Assembly: GCA_963978905.1 (NCBI GenBank)
Contig: OZ022256.1
Span: 43,324,001 to 43,388,000 of the forward strand
Reading direction: 5' to 3'
From: Trichostrongylus colubriformis
Lineage: Eukaryota > Nematoda > Chromadorea > Rhabditida > Trichostrongylidae
Length of the DNA: 64,000 nucleotides
Below, one piece after another: positions 10,789 to 21,815 of the stretch. The translations under genes and the position numbers were made by a program. Below the pieces are notes generated by a model, which saw only the letters and a list, made by a program, of their open reading frames with translations, was not told where the DNA came from and made no database searches. The first letter of the stretch is position 1. Each line of letters opens with the position of its first letter.

Positions 10789-13700
10789 ATGAGTGGATGG
10801 ATTCTTGTCTATTCTATCGCGTCCATCACAGAAAGAATTAGCTTTGCATTTTGGATTATCACAGTACCTTTCTACACGCTGACGGTATTCACTTTGATAC
10901 ATGCTCAAATAAAAAGAGCCCCAATTTTGACAGGCTCCTTCTTCAAACTCTGCATTACTGCAGGAATTATTGATATTGGTAAGATTGGTACAATATCACA
11001 TTTAGTATCTAGGTCAGATCCGTATAGGTAATTCATTTAATATTGAAATCAAGTAACATAAAGTGAATCATTTTATGCTCTACCCATATGGGACAGTTTG
11101 CACAGATCACTAACATTCTGAAAATTCTGAGAGAAGTTGCGCTGAGTCGTCCGCGCTATACAAGTCGCGCACGGTGAGCCGTGGTTTATGTGAAGCCGCG
11201 TCCTGGAGCCGCTTTCATACACTGCGGTGCCGGCAGCAGGGCGCGGCTGCGTCTTCTCTGTTCCTCACCCTGTGCCACACCGCCTCGCTGCCTGTGAACG
11301 CAGCCACGCCCTGCCGTCGCCGTCACTACCGTCAAGTATAGGGGTGGCCTAATCCAACGCCACTCAGCCGAACTGAGGTTTGAAGTCAGATTTTAATTTA
11401 GATTCAAGGCTTATCCTAGCTAGTTCATAGCTTGTTGAATGATAGAAAGCCATAGCTGTAAACGAACTTGGCACTTTCTTCCCTGAGAAAAGATTTGAAT
11501 ATTATATTGATTATTCATCCCTTACAGTGTCTCTTATCAACCATTATTTTGGTCTAGTATTCCCTAAATGGGGCTGGTTTACCGAAGTTTATTTGGCTCT
11601 CGGCACACCGTGCGTGTACGTGTACCTGATCATAGCATGGAGCTCAAGTATGTGATGCACAAAGAAGTTCTATGTATACCTATCATAACGTGACGTGAGG
11701 AACCATTCACTTCCTCTACTTTACAGCTATCAATCAGGCACTTTCGGTATCGGTGCTGGTTACCAACCGACTTTCAGCACTTCTATTTCCACTGCAATAT
11801 CACAAGGTACCTTTTTATTTACCAACACATCACAATTGATAGAGTCAGAACTAGTCAAGCTTGGGTGGGCCTCTTTCTCCGCGGTGAGGCGAGACGAGCA
11901 AAACGCGATGGGATAACGCAGAATTCGGTATGGGACTCAAGAGTCACACTATGCGTCTCTGCCCGCCCAAACGTGCCCACTAGGCGCTGCTGAGTATGCA
12001 GGGGACCTTGTCGTTCGCATTGAAAAAATCAGAACACCTTCCTGAGAAACCTAACAAGGAGAGAATATGAAGTTCAAAAAATGTTTCAGTTATGGCGCGG
12101 ATTTCGACTCAAACTCGCTATGTCCATACAAATGGTTCCCGGTTACATTTTCGCGTCGTTCATTCTATTCACTGACGTAGACTTCTACAGATTAGGAAGA
12201 CGGACTCTTATGCTTCAAATCTTTGAGTGAGTTATCTTGAACACACTAATTCCTGTTTTCTTCTGCATGTTTTCGCGGTTGTTAGAGCAAGAGACCCGAT
12301 CAAACTCCCATGTCTAGGTGCGCGTAAGGCCCACGCAACTAGATCATTGCGCCACAAACGAAATGACATTGGCCAAAGCAATCGTGATCCAACTTACAGC
12401 GTAATAAGCAAAAAACTACACCGCCATGAGCACAGATATTCGTTGTCAGCGTTTCTTGTTGATCGCGGTTCACGTGCACGGCCGTGGAAAAGCGCTCGGC
12501 ACTCGCGATGGCACTATCGATCGTGACTCCCTCCAGTGACCGTGCACGTGGATCACACGCGAGCAACGAGAGCTTGAACGTCGATCGACTACAAGAAAAA
12601 GACTGAAAAAGAGGAAAATTTCACTGGGGAATCGGTGTCTGAAAATGAATTGAGAGATGGTTTTTTCAACAGTGTGTGCACAGAGGGGCTGTTTAGGGTC
12701 ACACCAAGGGACAGGGGCACATATGAAATGACATAAACTTCAAAATTCCTACGCAACTGTGAACTTAGATTAGGTCTGTAAAAGATTTTATCGCCAGCTC
12801 ATCAGGTTTCAAAGAAGTTTACCCCGATTTTTTTTCAGATTGTGAAAAGATGGCTAGGTACCGAGTTCAATAATTCAAAAACTTGTAGTACAATCTCTTA
12901 GAGCTTGACGAGCTGATCCCGAGAATACTTATAAACGCAGTAGAAAAGCAATAATCGATCGGTTCATGGCGAAAAAAAGATAAAAAGGCGAATACGCGTT
13001 TCCCCGCGATTTTTAACACTCTTACGGCACTATGTGTACTGAACGAATCAAATGAGGCTTTTCAGCAACAGGGTGCACATGGCTTACTGTAGAGCAGCAA
13101 TAATATTTCTTGTATTGAATAGTCTTTTTCTCATTGTGGCGTATTGTTATTTATTCCATGCTATGCGAAACAGGAATAAATCCCAGTCGGAGGTTTGTGA
13201 AGTTCTACACCTGGCGTACGGTATGATAATTGAATTTTCGCAAGCTGATTATACATCGCATTTTATCAAGGATATCTGAAGTAAACGCTCGAGATCAGAT
13301 TGCGCTTAATCCCGTTCTGAGTCTGGTCCATTCGTAACGGAGCAAGCAAAAGACTTACCGCGAGATTCTTACTTTGCGGTGCTTGCCAGTGTGCCTCGCT
13401 GTGTACCCTTATGTCAGGATTTCGCACGACTACGAGCGGCGTGCGACGCAGCGTGTGCGAGCTATGCGCGTCGCTGTAGTGGGTCTTGAAACGATTACAC
13501 AGCAATGCTAGGGGTGCGATACGCACTTTACTTGTAATCACTTCGGGGCCCAACGACATGGCGCCTTTAGCTAGTGCGCAATGCCTCGCTTGCGACATGC
13601 CGCGGTGCGAAAATCCTGACTTGAGGGAACACACCCCTTGCTGCCTGTTGGCGGAGCCGGCATGCAAGGAGGCACCACTGTGGAGTATAAAAGCGGTCCA

Positions 13701-15245
13701 AGCGTTCATGTGGCATAGTGCTCACCTAAACCGCAGTCCCCGTACGAGAATCAAGCTGGGCGTCGAGAAATTTTTTTGGGAAATGCTCTATCTTCCGGGA
13801 GATGCATTTGAGGTGCCTCTACTGAAGCCGTCTCCCAAATAATTGATAATCATGGCATTGCTACATGACACTAAGTATGTTTTCTGATTGACGACCTTTC
13901 TGTAACCTGCCCAAAATCTTCTTACTGCATCGTCCCGGCTTTGCGTACTTGTCGAGTACTTCTTGACTAAATTTTCGAAATACCACTTTTTCCTTCCGAA
14001 CCCGAACCACGACCACCGTGCAGAGTTCCTCGACCCAGGTCTGGCCCTAACCCGTGCTCCCTCTCTGTATCCGATGATAAAGAAGTGAAGAGCTGCGGAA
14101 GAGCTAACCGTTATAATTTTTAGACACTTCTGCAATGTTCGCCTTCGTCATCACAATTATCCCTTGGCCCTACGTCACATAGCGCAACGAGTCCCTAGGT
14201 GCTCAACTAGTGCGTCCCGCACTGATCGCGCGATTGCAGCAACTGCTAGTCGCCGAGTATGAACGCCATATTTTATACACCTTACGAGCGAGAATAATGT
14301 GGCTGTCAGTTTCGAGGCAGTGTTTCTTCAGTGCTCTAAAAGGAGTTTGCTCCATAAAAAAGTGGAGGAACTTTAGGCTATTTTTGTGACACCAATGCAT
14401 CGTACTCGCATCAGGGACATGAAGAGAAGAGCGGAATTCCGGTTATTTGTAATGTCTTCCGTCATAGGTATGCTTGAGTTGCTACATTGCATTATTTCTG
14501 TAGTGATCGTGTTGTTGTTCTGAGCCTTGCCGTAGGTCGTTGCTTTTTTGATCAAACTGCGGATAATTCCTGAGGGCAGCAAAAAAAGAACACTGTCAGG
14601 GTACCTATCGGATGGCACAAATTTTTATTTCTTTTTCTGTTCCAAAGGGAACTTGGTTGGTCGTACAGTTATAGCTACAACATTCAGTATCGATGTAGAT
14701 CGATCGGAGGAATTGACCAAGAGAGGGAGACTCCACCTTGGGTGCTGATGTGGAGCAGTAGGAACCGGTGTGGCGTTTAGCGCTCTATTCCCTTTTGCGT
14801 TCCGCTATCGATGAGCCTTTGTACGCTTCACCCTGAGGCAGAGCTTCGCTCATTCGTGTCCATAAAAAGAAGACTCAGAATCAGAAAAAGAATCACAAAA
14901 TTGCGAAGTCTGGCGTCGGCCCAAGACTGTTGTTCTGGTCCTACTTGTCACCAATTACAAGTGTTCGATTACAGTGGCAATGCAACTACTCCTCCTTTTG
15001 AGCTTTTCTGCGGTAGTGCTTCCATGGTTGTCCTTCTTTTATCTACTCGTCCTTATTCTCTACAGTCCTCTGAAGTAAGTCACCATGTGGTTTGGTTATT
15101 GTTGTTTTAAGAGTGAATTCCAGAGATCTTCGAAATAATCCGATTTTTCAGCATTCTCTATTCTGGTGTCAGTGCTTACCTTTTATGGGTTTGCAGCGAT
15201 GCTCTGCGACGATATGCCCTTGCAATGTTAAAAATCAAAAAATAG
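10789..15245 (+). CDS. Seven-helix serpentine chemoreceptor, Srv/Srg-like
   Basis: Exons with agreeing phases are 10,789-10,978, 11,528-11,647, 11,727-11,806, 12,090-12,226, 13,066-13,192, then 14,975-15,074 and 15,152-15,245 (TAG stop 15,243). Acceptors are TTACAG or TTTCAG; donors are GTAAG, GTATG, GTACC, GTGAG, GTTTG and GTAAG. Exon 1 gives helix 1 (AFWIITVPFYTLTVFTLIHA) and the start of helix 2 (LCITAGIIDI). Exon 3 has VLVTNRLSALLFPLQYHK, the helix-3/loop signature of nematode serpentine receptors. Exon 4 carries helix 4, exon 5 helix 5 (LVLNSLFLIVAYCYLFHA), exon 6 helix 6 and exon 7 helix 7 (SGVSAYLLWVCSDALRRY). Such receptors sit in sensory cilia and detect odours or tastants. One short exon joining exon 5 (phase 0) to exon 6 (phase 1) was not found, so the gene may be incomplete or broken there. 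The start is the ATG 15 residues before helix 1. Introns 1 and 5 carry MITEs. Srv versus Srg is a guess from the helix 2-3 pattern. Confidence 0.72.
11205..11350. repeat. MITE family 2 copy in chemoreceptor intron 1
   Basis: The left half has GGTGCCGGCAGCAGGGCG and the right half GAACGCAGCCACGCCCTGCC, which are inverted versions of each other. The centre has CTGTTCCTCACCCTGTGCCAC. It lies between exons 1 and 2 of the receptor gene. Confidence 0.6.
13400..13636. mobile_element. MITE family 1, copy 1 (in chemoreceptor intron 5)
   Basis: About 237 bp with inverted ends: GTGTACCCTTATGTCAGGAT on the left and the inverse of CCTGACTTGAGGGAACACAC on the right. Inside are the family words ACGAGCGGCGTGCGA, GATTACACAGCAATGCTAGG and TTGTAATCACTTCGGGGCCC. 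Overlapping long frames on both strands here are artefacts of the high GC content. Three more copies lie at 19.0, 49.0 and 53.0 kb. Confidence 0.8.
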
Positions 15246-15861
15246 CTCCTTCATTACAATCACCCCGTGTAAAATTTGAAGGTTTAAATATTTAATAGAT
15301 TGAATATCTTACCATTCCATATCATGTATATTTGTCGGAATTCTTTAGAACTCCTTGTTAACGTGTATTTCTCACAATATCGATCCCTCGACTGTCCAGA
15401 AAAGCACTGTAACCACCACAGTGAACCGGAATCAAGTTCAGGCTTGAGTCTTGAAGAATATTCAACGGGGTCGTATTCTGGGTTTGAGAGGGCATTCGTG
15501 TTTTGAAGCACTCGGCAACAATGCAGTGTTAAGGAGATTTTGACCGGTGAACTAATTCCGCGTTAAGGTCATTAACGATGGTCGTACTTAATAATTGGTA
15601 GCAGTATGACCATTTTAAGGACCTTTTTGGGGTTTTCAGAGGAAAAGCACAGCTTTACTATAGGGACACCGGCGACCGAGGGTGGTGGTGGCGGAAAACG
15701 GGATTATTGCGGTAATGTCTGAAAATTCGTTGGTCTCAGGCTTTTCCATGCTGTGAACGCAGACACGCAACTACTCACTCACTTTTCTCCGTTGACCTAA
15801 CTATGCTGTTTGAGGTAAAAGTGTTTATAGATCATGATAATTGCATGGTTTCTCATATTTA
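15246..15861. other. Chemoreceptor 3' flank
   Basis: No canonical AATAAA was found close behind the stop. A weak MITE-2-like phrase (CTGTGAACGCAGACACGC) occurs near 15,750-15,770. Nothing else is supportable. Confidence 0.35.
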
Positions 15862-16731
15862 TTAGGTTGTAAGGGAAGTTTTGGCCACTTTCGCGTTCAC
15901 AAGTAAATTCGAATATCAGAGCGCGTCAACATGAATCAGCTGACATATTGTACTCCTTAGATAGACAAAAAGTTGCTCTTTCTAAATATATGTTTTATTT
16001 AGAATGTCACAAGGTTTTCGCATTATTAGGGAAATTTTGAAGTACTGCGAAAATGGCACTTTTAAGATGACTTCACTTTACGAGTCCTTGTTGAGCCGAG
16101 TCCCAGCGAAGGTGATCACAAATGTGAATGCTGCAAGAGGAGGGGTAAAGCGTTGGATGGAACACTTTGCCCATGGTTTCAGAAGTGCAGAAATGAGAAC
16201 GAGCTGCTTGGATTCAATCGATCAAATCGCTTTAACTGAAACGGCAGAAGGCGATGAGCGTCCTTATTTGCAAGAGATATTTGCCCTCAACAAGCAAACT
16301 TGGCTGACCACCTCAAGTAGCCTTGATTTGGAAAAATCCAAGAAAATGGGTGCCGCGCGACTCCTCACGGCAGTTGTGCAATTTTCACAAATCCTTTCCA
16401 GTAATCGAAGCAGTTACAGGCTGAAGCCCTCACTCGTCCATCATATTCACCAGATCTAGCGCTAACTAAGCCCCACTTTCCCAACATCTGGACAGCTTCT
16501 TCAGTAGCAGTGTTTTCAGAAAGAGTGGCGATTCGGAGTCGACTTTTTTCATTTCGCGCATTATGAATTATCAGCCCTTTATCAATTGAGATATGTAGGT
16601 ATGCATAATGTTGACAAGAGTGTAGCGAATCGGATGGTGCTCATTCTGTGGGAAAGGTGCACTCCGAGCCGAGTTATGATCTCCCGAATTTTAAATTTCA
16701 AAGACCGGTCAAATTTTTCCTCACAACCTGA
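15862..16731 (+). mobile_element. Mariner-type element, internally deleted
   Basis: Left end TTAGGTTGTAAGGGAAG and the inverse of the right end (TCAGGTTGTGAGGAAAA) form imperfect terminal repeats, each next to a TA (15,860-15,861 and 16,732-16,733). At 870 bp it is shorter than a complete mariner (about 1.3 kb). A 151-codon frame at 16,004-16,459 resembles the DNA-binding half of a mariner transposase: a linker (FRSAEMRTSCLDSIDQIALT) and SLDLEKSKKMGA where the family has a LGK..KLG motif. A shifted frame holds YSPDLALT, the third catalytic-Asp region. The middle, with the first two catalytic Asp, is missing. It is non-autonomous and decayed. Confidence 0.65.
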
Positions 16732-17116
16732 TACCTTGCACTGAGACAAAACGCTATTATCGCGTAAATAGGATGTATAAAGGTGTTCTTATCATTCATG
16801 TTTGTGTCGTTCTTTCATTGTACGTTGTCCTCGGGCATCGGATTCGTTGCCAAATAGTTTCGTGAACGAACGGTTTTGATCGTGAACGCCATCAGTCATG
16901 GGCTCGGCTGAACTTTGTCTACTCACCAGGAAGGGCTTTGGACTTCCCATAGAACTTCGAATAGGGACCTCAACAGATTGATAGAGCTTCAAATGCTGAT
17001 CACAAATGTGAAAACTAAAAATGCTATTCCGAATCGAGTGAGGAAGGATCAGAATTTGTCCGTGATATCTCACTGACGAAGCGCTTTGCCATCAGCACTG
17101 CCGTTGCTGTATATTA

Positions 17117-17172
17117 GCGGCCACATGGCTCACTGGTAGTGTTCGCCTCCCGACGGTGGAGGTGTTTTTGAA
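17117..17172 (+). other. tRNA-like 5' half (relic)
   Basis: GGCCACATGGCTCACTGGTA followed by GTGTTCGCCTCCCGACGGTGG has a box-A-like D arm (TGGCTCACTGG) and a 5-bp anticodon-like stem (TCGCC/GGTGG, with wobbles). No T arm follows. It may be a piece of a tRNA-derived repeat that runs up to the Tc1-like element starting at 17,200. Confidence 0.3.
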
Positions 17173-17199
17173 GGGTTTATTTACTCTGCCACTTATTTA

Positions 17200-17595
17200 C
17201 AGGGTGAGGCAAAATTACGGAAACTAAACGCGGGCTATCAACTATTTGGGAACTATTTGAACATTTTGAAAAACGAATTCTTACCGTGGGCCTAGAGGCA
17301 CTCTGGAAAAGAAATGGTGCTATCAACAAGATGGTGCCCCTGCTCACAAGGCCAAGATTTGTCCAGAAGTGGTGCAAGGAGAATTTTCCAAATTTCATCG
17401 CTTCGATGAATGATCTCCCAGTTCACTGGACCTCACCACTTGATTTCTCTGTATGGAGCGTCTTCGTTAGAAAAAGTAGTGCTTTTTGTTCAGTTTTTTC
17501 TGGAGAAAAATTCGGTAATGATTACTCTCTCTGTTCAAGCTGAAATAAGTTTTTGGGTGACATCAATTTAGTTTCTGTGATTTTGTCCCACCCCG
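17200..17595 (+). mobile_element. Tc1/IS630-type element, internally deleted
   Basis: Ends: CAGGGTGAGGCAAAATTACG on the left; inverse of the right end CGGGGTGGGACAAAATCACA. Both then continue GAAACTAAA. Each end abuts a TA (17,198-17,199 and 17,596-17,597), the target of this superfamily. The 396 bp between keep a short DDE transposase piece: QQDGAPAH-like residues around 17,325 (second catalytic region) and, across a frameshift, PLDFSVWSV near 17,440, which in the family contains or adjoins the third acidic site. A full element would be well over 1 kb, so this is a deletion derivative that still has both ends. Confidence 0.8.
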
Positions 17596-17597
17596 TA

Positions 17598-18312
17598 TAA
17601 CTACTTACAGCACTCACAAGGGAAGGGTATCAGGTTGAAGAGACCTTCGAATCACAGAATTAGGCTTTGGTGCGTAAAAAATTATGATATTCGCGCACAG
17701 GGGTTCAAATCACCACTCTGTGCAAATTTTGAGCCAAATCCAGTTTTTGGTTTAACTTCGGGAAATTAGTGGTGGCTACGGGGCATAGTGATGACTATTG
17801 AATTTTCTGCGACAAAAATTCTTGCAACGTGAACAAGATAACCTACACATACCTCTTACCCTAGCCCATCGCACTAAACGTACGTAGCAAACGTCAAATA
17901 AGAGCATTTCCTCGGCAACGGTCAACGACTTCTCCTTTGTTCAATGTGTTGCCACCCAATAGCTCATGAATTTTTCCGAAATTTGGTCAATTCAAATTCG
18001 AATTGGCTAAAAACTTGTCCCTCGGGGCAACTTGACTCCTGAACACGGAAATCACACTGGTTTTGCACGGGAACGACTGGCTCGCGCGTTATGGGCTTCC
18101 GAACGTACCATGCAATAGTATTATTCATGAAGGTAAACGTATAGACAACGAACACAAAATGCGATAAAAACCTTTACCAGAGAGGAGCAAATCCTCGACC
18201 CTTATTCTGAAGACACAGGACACTACAAATGAGCCACAATGGCCGTTGCTGGCTCAGCAACGGCCGTGCTGATGGCAAGGAGCCTCGCCAATGAGATCAT
18301 AGGCAAGTTTTG
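17598..18312 (+). repeat. Dispersed repeat R1, copy A
   Basis: Two blocks recur at 29 kb. Block X (17,600-18,125) matches the reverse complement of about 29,075-29,530, with shared phrases such as ACTCACAAGGGAAGG, ATGATATTCGCGCACAGGGG, CCAAATCCAGTTTTTGGTT and GACTTCTCCTTTGTTCAATG. Block Y (18,178-18,312) matches 29,617-29,738 in the same orientation (GCAACGGCCGTGCTG and CCTCGCCAATGAGATC). Copy A has about 70 bp at 17,975-18,045 that the other copy lacks. It begins right behind the Tc1-like element. No coding potential. Confidence 0.75.
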
Positions 18313-18999
18313 ACCTCTCCTAACTCGTTTGGAATAGCCCGTAGCACTTATAGTTTTCACTGTTGTAATCAACGATCGAGGCTCTTCGATCGGTAAGGGT
18401 CCCTATTCGAAGTTTCATGAGAATTTGAGCCCTTCCTGGCCAGTAGAGACTACTTAGTGGAATAGTGCCTATGCAGTAGTTTGTCTAACTTAATCTACTT
18501 ATCTCCCTAGCATGGCGTACTCCACCTGTTAGAACAGTACGCTACATCCTGCTGTCCTGTAGCAATAATGCATCAAAATTTACAAAACGTTTAGTGAGCA
18601 GTGGTTAACACAAACTATGCAGCTCGACGATCATAAGAAGGATAAAATTTTGCGAAGCACTCGGCAACAGTTGACGCTTTTAGACGTGGGATCTGCACAA
18701 AACCCCATCCCTTTTTTCTTTATCGTTACCAACTTTTCGAACACTCAGCGAACTCCTATGTCAACATATACTCAAAAATGGGGATCAGTTAAGAAATGCA
18801 ACCTTCCTCTATCTCCGCTTTTTACGCATCTATTTTGATTCTTATGATCACTACCATAACTCTACTGCGCGACATTCACACTGTGCGACGGTTCCGTCGT
18901 ATTTGCTGGCGGCGCGTGGTTGCATTCGCAGGCAGCGATACAGTGTTACACGTGCGGAAAAGGCGAAGACGACGCAGCCACGTCTTGACGCCGGCACCG
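18313..18999. other. No gene recognised
   Basis: Short open frames overlap here, but none has splice partners or a recognisable motif. Confidence 0.35.
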
Positions 19000-19240
19000 G
19001 GGTGTACACCCTTATGTCAGATTTCGCACCACGACGAGCGGCGTGCGGTCTAGTGTGTGCGAGGTATACGCGCCGTTATTATAGTTGGGTCTCAGAGCGA
19101 TTACACGGTAATGCTGGAGGCGCCCTACAAAGTTGACTTGTAATCGTTTTGGAACCCAGCAACACGGCGCGTTTAGCTGGTCCGCATCGCTTCGTTCGCG
19201 GCGCGCAGCGCTGCGAAACTGGCATAAGGGTACACATCCC
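19000..19240. mobile_element. MITE family 1, copy 2
   Basis: About 241 bp; GGTGTACACCCTTATGTCAG on the left and GGCATAAGGGTACACATCCC on the right are inverted ends. Inside: ACGAGCGGCGTGCG, GCGATTACACGGTAATGCTGG and TTGTAATCG. Same orientation as copy 1. Confidence 0.8.
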
Positions 19241-20480
19241 AGGCCCTGAAGTGTATGAATAAGAAACAAAACATAGAAGTTATTTTTGAAAAAAAGTTAA
19301 TTTATTAAAATTAGCTGAGTGGTTTGTTGAAGACGGCCATATGTGATGGGCGCGGAGAACTTATATTCTCTGCGTCGCCGTATCTTACGCCTTGGCGCAA
19401 CATACGCCCGCAAAGTGTCACGTTAACAAGTCACCTGCTATGTAAAAAAAAACACCATGAGAATGTCATTACACTAACCCTTCCGACACTTACTTGTGCA
19501 CAGTATTTTCGAGAGGGGGATGGATGAAAAACGCGTATTTGCCTTTAGGCGAACCACCTGTGTACTCACCTTGTCATAAAACATCGTGAATTATTCATAA
19601 TTCTTCGCAATCAGCGGATAAATACCCGTTTGTGAGAAGCCTTTGTAAATGAACTTATGGCCTTTTCAGAGGTGTTATTTCTGTTAGGCAATTATCCACT
19701 TTTGTGAAGAATTATAGCCTACGGTTTTTAAGTGCCATTTGAACGCTTTCGACGTTATTGCTGGTCACAAATAGTCTTTGCTATTCTTTTTCCTTGACAA
19801 CGTCACCAAGTGAGTGTATATTACACTTGAAGCAATTCTTCGTTTCAAGCGAAATGAAAAATGCTAGCCGAATTCGGGACCTCAATATGGCTTCAATCTA
19901 AAGCACATTTTGAGGAAACGTTTATCTCCAGAAAATATTTGGTGTTTGCTGATACAGGCGTCTCAGCTCAAATGTACGTTTGCCGAAGCAATATTCGATG
20001 TCTGCTCTCTACTGCAAAAGAACAGCTAAAGAGGAGATGGGAGAGCAAGTCCACTCATGAGTTTTAGCAGACTTGCCTGTGTGCGCCGTTGGGACATGAA
20101 ATTCGCGTGACCACGTTATTGCGGCATGTGATGAGCGGTGGCGACGCTACATGTGGTTTGAAGACAGCATTAGGGGTACTGAGAAAGCCTTGAAAGAAGT
20201 TACTGCATGGGAACTGGGAGCCTAAAAAGGTCATCTGTGGCAAAATCCCGGTGAAGAAGCGCTCCTCCGAGATGTAGAAACGGCGCAACGGATAGGAGCT
20301 GCCGCGTTTTGATAATTGACCCCGCCTCCATGTAACGTGATACCTGGTTGGCTACGATGAGAGCGGCCAAGGATATGCGATGAGATCGAAGGTATTGCAG
20401 CACGCTTTCGCAGTTTTAGCCTGAAGCTCACTCCAGAGAAATGGTGCTGTCATATTTCCAAACATTTCCTTGTATTAACC

Positions 20481-20514
20481 AATTTCCATTGGCATTAGCA
20501 TGCCAATGGAAATT
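20481..20514. repeat. Perfect 15-bp hairpin
   Basis: Arms AATTTCCATTGGCAT (20,481-20,495) and ATGCCAATGGAAATT (20,500-20,514) are perfect inverted copies with a TAGC loop. No T-run follows and no gene flanks it. Confidence 0.85.
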
Positions 20515-21688
20515 TCGTTCGGAGTATCCGACTGTTGACGGAAAGTCGTCCGCGTTGAGGATTATCGAGAGATGGAGGTCCTACTTCTCGGGTTTTTGGC
20601 CATTTCTATCCGTTTTCCTCCACTGTCCCCTTACTAGGCATCTTGACTTTGAGATTCACTACTTTTTTACTTTTCGTCCGAATTTCCCCTAATGTTGCTT
20701 TTAGGTCACTTCGTAGGAACCTGCTACATTAGGCGCTCTTAGCTCACGCGGGGCTTACACGCACGGCGCACGCCACGACGCAGATCTCCTGTCTGATCGC
20801 ACACACATCAATTGACGATCGCATTTGTCGAGAGTCTTCGTAAGTTGCCCTTGTAATCCGCGCACAGATTTTTCACAACTGGAGTATGTTGTGGTCCCTA
20901 GTTTGATCTCTTACTAGCGTTCCCGACTTCCTTGTAGTGAACTCGCGGTGACGAAACACAGTAAAAATGATCCCATCCGAAACGACTTACCATGGTTAAT
21001 AAGAAGCTATACGTGAAGTGCTTGCTCAAATGGTAGCTAATATTGCGGGACCAGTTAAGGCTGTGTTCATGCTAAATTGGATGGGGTTTTAGATTTTTTT
21101 ACGTCAAGGAAAAGATACGTATCGATTGAGAGAGAGCTGACAGTATCGGATTATCCGTGATTCGGGTTTTTCAGCAGATCAGATTATCCGCAACTTCGGA
21201 TACTTGCCATAATCCATATAGACTGACGTGGTGGTACGTGGCATCGCTCAAAATCTGAAACAATCCGATACGCCGATCCGACAAAAATCCCATTCAGTTG
21301 GGTATGAACGCAGCTTTAACAGTGATCACGCTGTTGTTTCCATTTTACCAATCTTTATTCCGGTATCGGTGCTTATCTTCCGTTGTTATTCTGCACCGAA
21401 CTTCGACAACACTTCTACAGGGTCTTAGGAATAAGAAGAGGTATTGCCACTCCGATCGCGATGATATCATTATGGCTTTGAAAAAGCTTGAATAAATATT
21501 CAGCAATAATAGTTATTCAAGGCACAATACTCATTCAAATGTTCATCCAGGACTCATAATCTGTACTCAAACCATAAAGGAGACCAAGCAGAAAAATTAC
21601 TTAACAGAGACGTCCAATATATGTGAGGTCCCCCCTCAATGCTCTGATGTCGTACAAAGGATAGACCCTCAGCAGTTTCGTTTTGTAA

Positions 21689-21815
21689 GGCCGCGTTCAT
21701 GCTCCCCTCTGCCGGCCTGAGGGCGTGGCCACTTGTTTCTGCGTCTCCGCCAACGCCACCCTCCCTTGCCTGCGTCGTCTCGCACCTCCCCTGCCTGCCT
21801 GTTCTCTGCAGTCTT
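21689..21815. repeat. MITE family 2, left part
   Basis: AAGGCCGCGTTCATGCTC, TGCCGGC, GGGCGTGGCCAC, CTGCGTCTCCGCCAACGCCA and CCTCCC...TGCCTGC match the complete copy at 45,541 in order. The right end is lost. Confidence 0.6.

Noticed and set aside
13266..13842. Two overlapping frames of 147 and 118 codons on opposite strands
   Set aside because: Both run through a GC-rich MITE with copies elsewhere that do not keep either frame.
13788..14135. 115-codon minus-strand frame with GSRNSARWSWFGFGRKK
   Set aside because: Low-complexity basic and aromatic composition, no splice neighbours, and it overlaps the receptor intron on the other strand.
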